A stretch of DNA of 64,000 nt, from positions 91,538,321 to 91,602,320 of the forward strand of contig NC_083341.1 of NCBI RefSeq assembly GCF_019175385.1. The letters are read 5' to 3'. The notes under the pieces are model-generated. The model was not told the origin of the DNA, made no database searches, and saw only the letters and a list, made by a program, of their open reading frames with translations. The translations under genes and the position numbers were made by a program. Of this stretch, positions 12,275 through 24,290 are shown in pieces (the first letter of the stretch is position 1; each line of letters starts with the position of its first letter). The DNA comes from Lycium barbarum (taxonomy: Eukaryota > Streptophyta > Magnoliopsida > Solanales > Solanaceae).

Positions 12275-14675
12275 TGTTACACCTTGGAAATTTCTCCGTA
12301 CTTGTATGATGAGTGGAATGATGAAAAGTTGAGTGAATGATGTTTTATTAAGTCGGGAATGGCTAATTAAGGATTTTTGGAAAATAAGAAAGTCGCGGAA
12401 AATTTTCTGTCCAGTGGTCGTATATGGCACTATACGGCCCGTAAAGTGATTTACGGACCGTATAGTGCAATCGTCCTCCAGCTTGTCAAAAATCCCAACT
12501 TTCTGTAAATGTTGAATATTGTTAAAAATGACCCAGTTTACGGCCCGTAAACTGGTTTACGGACCGTAAACCAGGTCGTAAACTACCATGTCCATCAGCC
12601 AAAACTTTCTGCCTTTGAAATGGTTAAATACGACCACATTGGACGGACCGTAAATCAAAATACGGTCCGTATATGGTGGTTTACGACCACTGTTCATCCC
12701 GACAAGAATTCATTAAAGATCAGATTTGTGATTTTTAAAGGGGACTTAAGCCTCATTTCAACTCATTATTCATTCAACCAACTCAAGAAACTTCTAGACC
12801 TCTCCACATACTTCATCTATAGAAATCCCAAAGAATCAAAGAACATCAAGACCAACAACACCAAATTCATAAAAATAAGTGTAAGAACACATCAAAGGAT
12901 CTTCTAAGTCAAGAAATTCCCAAGAAGGTGGAACTAGGGTTTTGGCTAATTGAAGTGTTTCAACTTAAGGATTGTTCAACCATCATCCAAGGTAAGTTTC
13001 ATGATTATTCCATGTTGTTTGAAGTATTGGAAAGCTTAGACACTTGAAATGTAGAAGAACATAGAAATGGGTCATTATTGAGTGAATAGTGACATAAATG
13101 AATGATAGTGGAATTAAACTATGAATGTTGAAGTGTTGAGAGTACAATTACATTATAAACGATGTTTATATCATGAATCAAGCACTAAATGCATGAATAC
13201 GCAAAGACGAGTCATAAGGCTAAATATGGGGGAAATTGGAGGAAAATGGTGGATTTTGCTAAATGTACGTAAATGACGATTGTCGATTGTGATACTATGA
13301 GTAATATTATGAATGTTGGGAGTTGATATAAAACATGAGAAAAGTAGTATGAACAAAGGAGACGCTGCCCAACTTCTTCTACAATTTGCGATGCGTTCTT
13401 ATAGTTAGTTTACTAATGTTGATACGAATTCTCTTATGAAGGTAATAACGTGATATCGACGGAGAACAAGTGAGCGATATCTTAGCTAAACGACCAAGGT
13501 ATGTGAGGCTAGTCCTTATTTTTAATGGCATGAATCTTTTAACTTGAATCCCTATTCCTTTTATGAGTCCTTACATTCTAAGAAGTTAAAAGCTCATACT
13601 TATGGATGTCTATATGAGATAAGTTATACGATATGATGACACTAGAATGATGATGATGTTATTCCTTGCCTACACTCACCTTATGTACTAGTCCTTTCAA
13701 GGTGAGGCAAAATGTCCATGATGGTTCCATAATGTAATCGGGGGATCACGACCTTACGTCACCCCGATAGAGTAAAGTTGATCATGAGTCATATATAAAC
13801 ATATCATGATAAGATGAGTATTTTATGATAAGCATATTATTATGAGTATTTACATTAAGCATGTCATGATTGCATTCACACCGGGCCTAGTTGGCCGGGC
13901 AGACACCGCTTCGGTGGGCGGCGATACGGATACACCACGACCTACGGGCGTGGGCAGACACCACTAGTGGGCGGCATGAGATGGTACCCCGGACGCGGGA
14001 GGCCTGGACGCGGGCTAATATTATTGATTATCACACCGTTCCGACATGGACGGGCAGCTTGCATATGATGCATATATGTCATGTTGATGAGTATGAGTAA
14101 GATAGCATGCATTACTTCATTTATGATTATCAGTCAGATCCAGACGTCTCATGTTGATGTTATCCTCATATTATTGATGTTTCCTTTCATTATGTATGCC
14201 TCTCATACTCGGTACAATATTTGTACTGGCGTCCTTTCTTCGGACGTTGTGTTCATGCCCACAGGTAGACAGGGAGGAGAGCTTGGCCCAGGTCCTCAGT
14301 AGCTGTCAGCTGATTGATAGCACTCCATCGTTCGGAGGTGCTTATGGCTATTCTTTTGATGTACATTCATATATGCATATTTTGGGCATGACGGAGTCTT
14401 GTTCCGTCTATGTATTCATTATGTTAGTAGAGGCTCGTAGATACGCGGTGTGGGTTAGATGGTCTCACAAGATGTTTTCATACGTATGTATATTATTTTG
14501 ATGGCCAGGAGGCAAATGTAAATAAAGTATTTATGTTTCGATTAAATATGAGTTTCCTACAATTGGTATGTAAAATTGACAAAAGTGTATTAAATGAGCA
14601 AGATAAGTAGTAGAGTGAGCGGTGCTCGGTAACTAGCTCCGGGTACCCGTCGCGGCCCCTAGCTGGGTCGTGACA
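12275..14675 (+). mobile_element. solo gypsy LTR, TSD ATTAT
   Basis: It runs from TGTTACACC to GTCGTGACA with ATTAT at 12270-12274 and 14676-14680, inside the Athila leader between PBS and gag. It is the uninterrupted sister of the split LTR 49527-54551. At 14051-14055 it shows CGGGC only once, at the site where the sister carries another LTR. It includes the palindrome pairs (12434-12670), the hairpin with loop CGACCTTACGT (about 13738-13770), the GC-rich block (13880-14040) and the CAGTAC-type hairpin (14200-14255). Confidence 0.96.
12434..12670 (+). promoter_or_regulatory. three palindrome pairs (ACGGNCCGT) in LTR
   Basis: Motifs start at 12434/12453, 12540/12559 and 12643/12662. The pair offset is 19 bp in all three, and pairs are 106 and 103 bp apart, identical to 49687-49923 and 4042-4278. 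A TATA-like TTTTTAAAGG lies about 65 bp further downstream, near 12735. Confidence 0.62.
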
Positions 14676-14784
14676 ATTATCTCCCATTGCACCTAGGTCA
14701 ACACAACAACAACAAACAAAATAAGAAGATAAATAAAGACTAAAAGTAGAGTTTTACACTAATTGGTAAATTTCTAGACCGTAT

Positions 14785-14802
14785 TCCCCGGCAACGGCGC
14801 CA
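14785..14802 (-). other. Athila-type primer-binding site
   Basis: The minus strand reads TGGCGCCGTTGCCGGGGA. This is the primer site typical of plant Athila/Tat elements, usually assigned to tRNA-Asp. It is 5 bases from the LTR end at 14808. Confidence 0.85.
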
Positions 14803-14807
14803 AAATT

Positions 14808-16196
14808 TGATACGCCCAAATTACACCTTCAATATTAGGAGTTACGGTCGTTGTCAAATATAGATCCAACAAGGTTGGGGTCGAATCACATAGAGAATAC
14901 AATGAAAAAATATACTAATTAAGTGTAACGCCCGACTATTAGTCTATATTCCGAGGGAGAAGGGAATATAATAATAATTGATTTGGAGTTTGATCATTAG
15001 CGTCTAAGAGTTTTGTTATGAAATGTAAACTATTGGTTAAGGGACTAAGGTTGTGGTTCCAATGGAAAGTAATGCGAATAGGTATCAATCCAACTTTTTT
15101 ATATGTGTAGATGTAATTAAATATGGGCTACTTGAGTTTATCAAAAGTTTCTCAACCAAATTGATAAATATCATTGCTAAGCTTTCTCAAGCCTTAGAAT
15201 GTGAAAAATATGAACACCCATTTTATTTCAAGTAACTTTCTGATCTCTAGCTCAAGTTATTAGATGAGGTGTATAAGCCTCAAATCCTTGCTATTTACTC
15301 TTTTCCTAACTTTCCCTTTCTTTCTCAAGCAAAGGAAAAGTAACTAGGCACAAATAATGTTGTACACCATTAAATGACATTAAAGGTTGAAGAGTAAATA
15401 GAAAAACATCTTTACACATAAATGGAGAATGAATACAAAACTCAATCACATAACTAACACATTTGGTCCCATAACATTAGCTAAATGGTTTAGCTACTCA
15501 TATTCATTAAATTAAATAGAAAGTAGTACCAAAGAGAATATTCATAAAGCTTACAATAATGTAAATGGAGAAGATGACAAAAAGATGGAGAATCTTCTCA
15601 AAAGCTTACACAATAAATGATATTCAAAGCTCTCTCTCAATGCTAAAAGACAATTAGAAAGTAAAAGTGGGGAATACTCAATAATGTGCACAGAGCACTA
15701 TGTAAAAGTATTTATAAAGGGAGGATAAAAAGTCAAATCTCGGATAAATTGACGACTTGCGGACTAATTTTGCGGTCGCAACATGAGCTTGCGACCGCAA
15801 GTCACTCAGCATTCCTTCCCAGTCCTTCTGAAGATGCGGTTGCAAACTGAGTTTGCGGTGCCGTATCTGCTTCGTATATTCATGCATGTTACTTGGCTCA
15901 CTAGATTTTCAGGCCTCCGAAATGCGGTGTCGCATTCTCATCGCAAGTTGAGGTACTTTGTTCAGCTTACTGTCATTTCTCTGGGAAAAAGATGGGGTCG
16001 CAAGTCCAACTTGCGGTGCCGCATATTTGCTGCAACTTTATGCTCTTTTGCTCTTTTTGTTCCATTTTGTCCCTCTTTTGTCGACTCGCAAAATCTGATA
16101 ACACATGAAAACACAACGAAAACATGAACACTTGAAAAGACTAGTTAAAAAGTATAAGTAGTGGATGTAAAAAGCCCTAAAATCCACGACTTATCA
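14808..16196 (-). mobile_element. LTR of Athila-like element
   Basis: On the plus strand it begins TGATACGCCC after the PBS and ends CGACTTATCA, so its sense strand starts TGATAAGTCG, as Athila/Tat LTRs do. It is 1389 bp long. It contains a clear TATA box (15709-15716) with TTGCGGTCGCAA-type palindromes upstream. Beyond its right end a G-rich tract like a polypurine tract follows (16197-16240), which would mean internal sequence on both sides. The 114-codon open frame 15783-16127 is not recognisable. Confidence 0.8.
15709..15803 (-). promoter_or_regulatory. TATA box and upstream palindromes, Athila LTR
   Basis: TATAAATA on the minus strand is at 15709-15716. About 55 to 90 bp upstream lie TTGCGGTCGCAA and CTTGCGACCGCAAG, which together form nested inverted repeats. 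More copies of TTGCGGT or its complement continue to about 16025. Confidence 0.6.
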
Positions 16197-16240
16197 CCAC
16201 ACACTCCCCCCTAGTGAGCAAATCCTTCCCTTATCCACAT
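16197..16240 (-). other. polypurine-tract-like end of a second Athila copy
   Basis: The minus strand reads into the LTR through TTTGCTCACTAGGGGGGAG and GTGTGTGG. This resembles the 3' polypurine tract that precedes Athila/Tat 3' LTRs. Where internal sequence ends and the next LTR begins, near 16240, I cannot place exactly. Confidence 0.45.
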
Positions 16241-16787
16241 AATCAATGTGGAAGAATAATATAAACGCTAATAAGTCTTAAATATCATATAAAAGTAATA
16301 ATTGCCCAAGGAATCTAGTCTGAATAGTACAGGAGCTTCTAAGTATACAACTTGAATAAAAGTTACAACCATAGCCTGAATACAACTTTTGTTTAGAATG
16401 AGAATTTAACAGAAAAGTCTAGATGAACTCCATGAGATCCTTGAAGGCTAACTAAATCTTGCTCAAGTACCTGGAACAACCCTACACCCTGAAAAGGATG
16501 TAGCAAGAGTAGTATCAGTACAAATAACACGTACTGGTAGGCATAATAGGCCGACAACAATTAGCTAACATATATAAAAGAAAGAAACTGAAAGATAGGC
16601 AGATAAACAGGTACTAAGCACATCCACGTAAGTCTTGCAATAATGTGAACCGCACTGGATTTTAGTAGTCTACAGTTATAGCCTAGGTGGAACCTCTAGC
16701 CCTCGAATCCGTCAAGTGTCTAGGTAAGTGATTAACAAGCACACAACATCCCAAATAAATCAACAACCAGGGAATCAAGGCTAAAAC

Positions 16788-18998
16788 TGTCATGACCCAA
16801 CTAGGGGCCATGACGGATACCCGAAGCTACCCTACCAAGCACCACCCATCATACTTGTCATCAAACTCAACCTGAACATACACAATCTCGAAGGCAACAT
16901 ATACCCAGATAAATATATACAAAGCCCTCATGGCTACAAAAATGATATACAAAATATACACTGATATATCCATAAGACATCAACTACCCACGCATTCGTA
17001 TCTACGAGCCTCTACTCAAGTACTGTGACATAAGGACGGGACAGGACCTCATCATACCCAAAATATATACACAAAATAGTATGACCATAAGTAGCACCTC
17101 CGGAGTAGTGGAGTGCTCCTGTGAATCCGCTGATAAGCTCCTACGGGTGCACTGTCTCCCTGTCTACCTGTGGGCATGCACACAGCGTCCAAAAAGAAAA
17201 GGATGTCAGTACGAAAAATGTACTGAGTATGTAAGCCGCCCGCCTTTGCGGTGTCATGCCCGGCCCTCTAAGCTCGGTGTAATCATAAGCCGCCCGCCTT
17301 CGCGGTGTCATGCCCGGCCCTCTAGGCTCGGTGTAATCTCATTATCATACACTTATCATAAAGCATGCATAAGAACTCAAAGACAAACTATAACTCTATT
17401 GGGGTGACGTAAGGTCGAGAACCCCCGACGCCAATATGGAGTAATCATGATCATTATGTCTCACCTTGAAGGAACTAGCATTATAAGGTGAGTCTAGTAA
17501 CAATGAATAACATCAAAGAATCGTATAAGGATCATTAGCTTCGTAAAAATATCATATCATGAGCCTTTGAATCTCTAGACTTAGACTTATCATCATTATC
17601 ATCATATTCATAACATATCGCTTATCTTTATCTCATGAGTAGTCCTTAATAGTCATAGGCTTATAATTTCCAGAATATGAGAAAGTCATGGAAAGACAAA
17701 GGAGGTCATATTATAAGAATCATGCCTTAGAAAAAGAAGGGACTAGCCTTACATACCTTGATGTCTCTCAAACTTTATCAATTAAACGCTTTCCTCAGAT
17801 GTTCACGAATCTACATTCAAGAGAATTTGTACTAGAATTAGATAATCGAAAACATACTTAAGTTTAAGCTAAAGCTAATGAAAATTGGGCAACATCTCCT
17901 TTGTTTCTACAACTTTCCCCATATAATATAACGACTCCCAAACATCAATAACAACATTCACAGCATCATAATCAATAACTTTGTCAAGTTCGACATTGTC
18001 CAATTCCTCTCAAGGTCATCCATAACCATGGACATAATACAACACCACATTCATCCTCATATAATGCTTCTCCAATATTCTTAATACCATTTATAACAAG
18101 ATTATACTCATAACATCTCAAGAATTATGGTTCATGTCAACTATTATTCAAGAACACCATTATTTCACATTTGAGCTCCATATTCTACCTTCTTCCATAA
18201 TCTTAGTCTTTCAACCCTTCAATATTATAAATAACATGAAATGATCATAAAACTCACCTTTGATTGTGTATGAATGGGTTTTGGATAGAAATGCTTCACT
18301 TGAAGAAAACCTTAGTTCCTCTTCCAAAGAAATTCTTGACCTCTAGCAACCCCAAGAAGCTTCATTGCACTTGATTTCCTTGGATTAATGATGTTGATAT
18401 TTGAATTGCCTTGTATTTATTCTAGTGAAATATGTATAACCTTCTAGAGGTCTTGAGAGAAGTGGAGAAGTGAGAAGAATGAAAAATTAGAAGTGGGAAT
18501 ATGTATTTATACTTAAAAATTATTTAGCCCATTGGGACTTATACAGTCCGTATAAGTGTCCGTACTTCACCATCAGGGAAAACATCTTTTTTCTTGGGTT
18601 ATACGGACCCTTATACGAACCGTATAAAGTTATACAGACCGTATAAATGGTCATATCACTCCACTTTTCTAAAATTATCTCCGTCGTTTCGTTTGATCTC
18701 CAATCCTTATGGAACCTTCTTAGCACTTGTTTAGCACTTCATTAATAACTTAAGGAGCGTTATAACCTTTCCTCCCGACATCATTAAATCAACATTAGCT
18801 CGGTACTCGCAAACCACTTTCAAAACACGATGTATACTTGACATTCTTCAACGAACCTTCTTCTCTTGCCTCAAACGTCTTTGGAATATTAATTAGAACC
18901 GTTAAGTAACCTTTCTTACTTGTAGAAACATCGTATTCACCTCACCCTGCGTTACTCTATCCACCACATGACGACATGAAATTTTTCGAGGTTTAATA
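16788..18998 (-). mobile_element. solo gypsy LTR, TSD AAAAC
   Basis: It begins TGTCATGACCC and ends in a decayed GTTTAATA (expected GTGTAACA). AAAAC flanks it at 16783-16787 and 18999-19003. It holds the hairpin with loop ACGTAAGGTCG (17399-17430), a two-unit GC-rich block (17230-17335) and the CAGTAC hairpin (17180-17230). The mutated terminal CA suggests that it is older than its neighbours. Confidence 0.92.
18504..18655 (-). promoter_or_regulatory. TATA box and ACGGNCCGT-type palindromes
   Basis: TATAAATA on the minus strand is at 18504-18511. Upstream on the minus strand are degenerate motifs, among them a pair at 18615/18634 with the usual 19-bp offset. Confidence 0.6.
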
Positions 18999-21450
18999 AA
19001 AACGCACCATGCAATACCACAGATACAACAACCAGAATCAGAGATGTGAATTAATGTAATATGAATATGTGTGCGATGCAATGCAATGCACTGGACAACT
19101 GTCTCATATTGTACACACATGCTACGGATGGAATACCTCCATGTCTCGATATTAATGACCCATAGGGGACCCACGAAGTCCATGTACCACTCGTCCCGGC
19201 AATGACCTCGGAGACAAGCACTTTCTCGATCCCGGCAAGAGACCTCAAGAAACGTACACTCGTTCTGCTCCAGTAAATGACCTCGAATCACGCACTCTCA
19301 TATCTCTTTTACGCTCTCCGACAAAGACCTCGGAGGCTACACTCTCTTACTCATCATCATCAGTACCAATCACAGTTCATATCAAAGTGTCATTAGAAAT
19401 GCAGGATGAAGTGCATGTATGAATGCCAATTTCAACAATAATCATGAGGGTGAATAAGCATAACAACATCCATGAATCAATGACCAATATGAACTTATTC
19501 TCCAATCTATACAATGCCACGTCCTGAACAATTTCCCTTTGGACCACACAGGTAACGCCAACTATATATGCAAGAGAGGCCATACGAAATATACACGTAG
19601 CAAACACCATAATAAGAAGCCTTGGATGTTTCACTTTCCCTCTTGTCAATATTAATATCAAATCACAGATCGCGTCAATGAATCATGTAGAATGTGTATG
19701 AATGATATGCATATATCAATCTCAAGTGTAAGTCATAATCAAATCTCAATCGTGCCACACATGGATACATATCACAATGTCAATATCAAGTCAAGTCCTT
19801 TCCTCTATCCATGTTAATGTCAAGATAAGTGAGAGACAATCATATCATAATCACAGTATGGCAACTAAGTATAAGTCCAATATCACACACATGGCAAAAA
19901 GCCAATAAACTACAAAGAGGCAAAAATCCCACAAATCAGTCAACAATACTAATCCTAAGAATATCCATCCTAACTTCATACCCAAAGGCTTAGCATGATT
20001 TCTCCATTAATAACTAAATCCTACGTATGCTTCGCTAACTAGAGTTTAATCAAAAAGTAAGTCGTAACCTACCTAGCTACTGAGCTGGAGCCACGAACAA
20101 TCAAACCTTAGCCTTGGCTTTCCGAAAAACTTCGGAGTAATCAAAATCTATCCATTATCGAATTCTAAGTTAGAAATGAGGAGCAATGATGCCCATATTG
20201 CTATACAATCATTCGAATCAAAATCAACTAAGTAAAAGGGGGAAAATCGGCCCACAAGTGTAAAACATGGATTTCAAAGACGAAATACGTAACCCAACGT
20301 TCTAGAAGTTCAATTCTACTCATCAATTGCTAAAATAACTCAAGATTAGGTTAATTTCATCATTCAAGTCAAAACCCCCAATTTGGGTATAAACCCTAAC
20401 TTTCAATCATTCAATTCATCAACATAAATGGAAGACTCAAGCCTATTAGTCACTAATTCATCAAATTTCATGCTTAGATTACTCAAACCATTAACAAATC
20501 TCATTTTGAAAGGCTAAAACTCACTTAGTGAAGTAAACATAAAAACCATCATCCTTCTTAAGTTCTATAGATTTTCTATCATGGATTCATGCTTAAGGAA
20601 AGTAAATGAATGAAATATAGGTTAGAGAACTAACCCTCACAAAATATTTGGTTGAAACCTCTTCAATTCGCCTTAATGACTCTTAGAAACAATAAATGTA
20701 GGGATAGGAAATGAAGGGTTTTAACTTGGCATTAAATAGGATCTGGTCCACGTCATTCGCTGCAGCGGTCATGAGTCCGCTACAGTGGGCTCGCGCCCAC
20801 GCCAGCGACCCTCCTCTCGCTATCACGAGTCTGCCACAGCGGATCCCCTTTCGTTGTGGTTACTCACCACTAACCTCACACACTCCCCATAGCGGCCAGG
20901 CCTCGCTACAGCAAGACCGCTACCGCGCATATAGTGCTACTACGGCGGACACCAGACACCAGAAAACTTCTGGTTTTTCACTAACTCAAACCCAAAATAC
21001 GACAATCACCCAAGACCTCCCAGATACAAACCAAACATGAACTCACACATAAAAACACGCTACGGACTCACTCGTGGTCTCGGAATTCCCAACGGAGGCC
21101 TATTTGACCGGGTAAACACCCGATGGGCAAAGACCAATTTTCCAACCACTAACTGAAAACGCACCCGAGTGCCTCAAGAACCAACAGAACATCCCACTAA
21201 GTCATAATCAACCATTCGGTCCTCTCAAAATAGACGAATTTTCAAAAAAGGCCCGTTTACCCAAGAGTCAACTATCTCAACCGTTTTTAATTTTAGGCTC
21301 TATTTCACATAAGTCATCATAAAACTCGCCAGACTACCTCGGGAACCATGCCACCCATCCCCGTGGGTCAAAATCGAACTAATAGGACTCGAGGATGGGT
21401 CAACGATATAAATGGCTCAAAAGCACTATAACGACCAAACGGGTCGTTAC

Positions 21451-21829
21451 AGTTTTTCTCATGAGATTCAAGTCTGATGTAGGGTTTCTACTCAAAAACT
21501 TTGTTGCTATGGTTCAGACTCAATTCAATAAAAGAGTGCAGGTGTTTAGATCTGATAAAGGCTCAGAGTTTTTTAATCATCATTGTGCTGATTTTTTCCA
21601 GTCTAATGGTATCGTACATCAAAGCTCCTGTCCATACACTCCACCACAAAATGGAGTGCTGGAAAGGAAACATAGACATATATTAGAGACTGCTAGAGCC
21701 ATTAGATTTCAAGGTTGCTTTCCATCTAGATTTTGGGGCATATGTATTGAATCTGATGTTTACATCATTAATAGGGTCCCATCTGTACTTTTAAATAAGA
21801 GATCACCTTATGAATTGGTATATGAAAAG
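21451..21829 (+). pseudogene. copia integrase core (interrupted)
   Basis: The open frame carries the second catalytic Asp region FRSDKGSEF and the Glu region in PYTPPQNGVLERKHRHI, then ARAI and NRVPSVLLNKRSPYELVYEK. These are standard for copia integrase. The first catalytic Asp and the zinc finger would lie left of the LTR edge at 21450. After VYEK the LTR element 21830-28424 interrupts it. The next copia residues, MRVIGCLCYVNN, are at about 28450-28490. Confidence 0.9.
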
Positions 21830-24233
21830 TGTCATGCCCCAAAACTCACCCTAGATGTGACCGACATTCGACGTCATAAACAACATCAGAAGAACCTAAA
21901 AGATGCAATAACAACACTTAAACCCACCAGGTTCAATACTCACGTCCAACAGTTTATAAAATAAATACAATCAAATCATGATATATGGATTACATCAACG
22001 GAAGTCTTTAATATTATAAAACTAAATCAAAACGTGACGAACGCCCAAGAGTTAAACAAAACTCAACAACTACCTACATGAATGTGTACTATGGAGCTTC
22101 TAAGATAAAAGAGTAATTTGTTTGACACATCGGGACGCAGTCCCAAAGAAAAACTAGAATAATAAATAAATATGATAAGGGGTGTCCCACAAATGAATAT
22201 GTGGGCTCACCAAGTCAGCATCAACAACAGGTCGTTCCTAAGCGTTTTGAGTATTAAGAACCTGCACTTCTCCGTTACCTGACATACCATAAAAAACAAC
22301 AATGGTATGCCTGAGTACCTCGTACTCAGTGAGTGCCTCGGGGACAACAAGTAATATGAAAATAAAGTACAATAATACTTAAAGAATCAGTTCTGAGGAT
22401 AGTATGAAAAAACGTGAAATCAGTTATTCAGTTTGTGTATCTCAATAAGAATTATCAAAACCGATTATAAAGCTTCCAAATATGCTTTTTAAATTGATCA
22501 TGATTATCAACAATAGTTCCATTAAAAGTATAAGGATATCACACTTGCTAATACAGGCCCAAAAATCAATAACATCAAAGGGATGACCTTAGAGGTTCCC
22601 TAAACACAGCGCACCACACCGGAATATGTAATTCCCGATGGCTATCCTTCCTCCCGAGTAGCTAGGCATAAATCGCAACCCGGGTAGCGAACCCGGCAGT
22701 GGCCACTCTTCCTCCTGAATGGCTAGGCATTACCACACTAGGATCCGTAGTGACTACCCTTCCTCCCGAGTAGCTAGGCCAACACAACAATCACTTTCAT
22801 AGCATAGAAGCCAATTCTTTATTCGGTTCAAGGTAGTCACATCATCAATGGTCATTTAGGCTCATTATGTCATATTGTAAAGATAAATCATTTCAAAGAA
22901 TGTCTTGAAAACGTTTACACTTCTTTAGCCAAGATTTCAATGTCATAATTCAACATGAAAACATCATTACCAACCCTTAGCCATCATTACTGATCATCTC
23001 TGATAGAGGAAAAACATTTACAAACTTATATACGTACGTAGAGCATGATACAAAATAGGTTTAATGTGGGCTTGTCCCCTCACGCACATTAACCACAATC
23101 AAAGCAGGAAATAGAGTTTCAAATCATGAAAAGTTCACCTTTTTATTCAATAAAGAGCCCTTGAATGAAATTTATACTTCCAAGATTAGTTTCAAAAGGA
23201 GACATACATCCAAAACCAGCTTTCAAAAGAGAGACATACAAATCACCTTCATAGTCAAAAAGGATTTTTAAAAGAGACATACCTCAAATCCCGCTAAAAA
23301 GCTACCAAACGGAATTCCCAAGGTCCAACAATCACACTACGATGGTTTTAGATGAGAAAGATTGGAACTTGAATCGTTTCTTGAAGTTTTCTTGGAATTT
23401 CAAAAACTAGGGTTTTTCGTAAGCCTTAAAAATGGGTTATTGAACCCTTTCATGAACCACTAATGGATTCCAACCTTGTAGAACTTTCTACTCTAACCCA
23501 TTACTTTATTAATACTAGGAAAATTCAGAAACGTTACCTCTTAGACGAATTCCACACGCCCCTATCTTCTTCTTCTTAAGAATTCAAGAACTCAGGGTTT
23601 TAGAGAGATGATTTACTATCAAGAGGGGATAGATATGGTGTGGGAATGATCAAGATTGAGTGAGAACTCACCTTACGGTTAGAGAGACTTTTCTAGGGTT
23701 CTTTTCTTCAGAAATATTGTTTTAAAACGAAGTGGGAAATAACACAACGAATTAGGACTTAAATAAAATTCGAAAACAAAAAATATTCCCCGCTCCGTGC
23801 TGAGCCCGCGTCGCGGTCCAGAACCTGATCATTTTCGTTCTGCAGCTGTATTTTTGCATACTGGGTCCGCAACGCACGCCCAGCACATTTTTTCGGCAAT
23901 CGATATTCGCTCAAGAAAATGATCATAAATCCCTGTACGTAGCTTCATTTGATCCCCACTTTATATGGATGGAAAGGTATTTCAGAGACCTACAACTTTT
24001 ATTTTATAATTTTTCTAAAATTCCCAACTATAATACACTAAAACTGGACATAAGTGCAGACTATCTCAGATTTAGACGAATTTGGAAGCCCTTAAGAACT
24101 CCACTTTATGGTTTGACTTCAAAACGATAGTTTATCACCCGAATTCCACCCGAATGAATTCATATGTCTAAAATATCATCTTCATACTAGTTTTTACACA
24201 TTCACACCTAACTCAAATTTACGGCGTATTACA
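21830..24233 (-). repeat. 3' LTR of the non-coding element
   Basis: It starts TGTCATGCCCC and ends GTATTACA next to the PPT. It carries a three-unit block around CTTCCTCCCGAGTAGCTAGG (22620-22780) and a hairpin CTGAGTAC-CTC-GTACTCAG (22308-22333). Confidence 0.92.
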
Positions 24234-24290
24234 TTATCCCCCCTTTAGGGTCATTCGTCCTCGAATGAAAGTCATGGCTTAAGATTTTTT
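24234..24290 (-). other. polypurine tract and shared 3' internal end
   Basis: The minus strand reads AAAGGGGGGATAA directly before the LTR start TGTAATACG. Next to it is CATTCGTCCTCGAATG, also found beside the PPT of the autonomous gypsy at about 40307-40322, which suggests recognition by the same enzymes. Confidence 0.8.

Larger units (their letters stand above)
10750..16196 (-). mobile_element. Athila/Tat-like gypsy element, 5' part
   Basis: It reads right to left: LTR 14808-16196, PBS 14785-14802, a leader interrupted by the solo LTR 12275-14675, then a gag-like gene 12251-10750 that is cut by insertion of gypsy 1. Pol and the 3' LTR are not seen in the window and may lie beyond its left edge. 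The gag sequence (ITTRSGK motif, QLGQI repeat-like helix) and the TGGCGCCGTTGCCGGGG primer site point to the Athila/Tat lineage. Confidence 0.85.
16240..21450 (-). mobile_element. gypsy-type LTR ending GGGTCGTTACA, split
   Basis: The right end CGGGTCGTTACA abuts copia integrase coding sequence at 21451, so this is an insertion edge in the copia element. Its own sequence (about 16240-16787 and 19004-21450) shows the CAGTAC...GTACTG hairpin (16520-16545), CCGCTGCAGCGG-like palindromes (20755-20945) upstream of a TATTTAA on the minus strand near 20733, and no coding region. The left end is missing or merged with Athila sequence, so whether it is a solo LTR or part of an element is open. The 109-codon frame at 20711-21040 is a chance frame in the GC-rich part. 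Confidence 0.6.

Noticed and set aside
13891..14055. A 55-codon frame with identical protein in two LTR copies (13891 and 51141)
   Set aside because: The DNA of the two copies differs at only two sites in this stretch. Both changes are synonymous, but two transitions cannot show coding constraint, and the frame lies in the variable GC-rich block.
18902..19291. A 129-codon minus frame across an LTR edge
   Set aside because: It spans the end of the solo LTR at 18998 and unrelated host LTR sequence, so it cannot be one gene.
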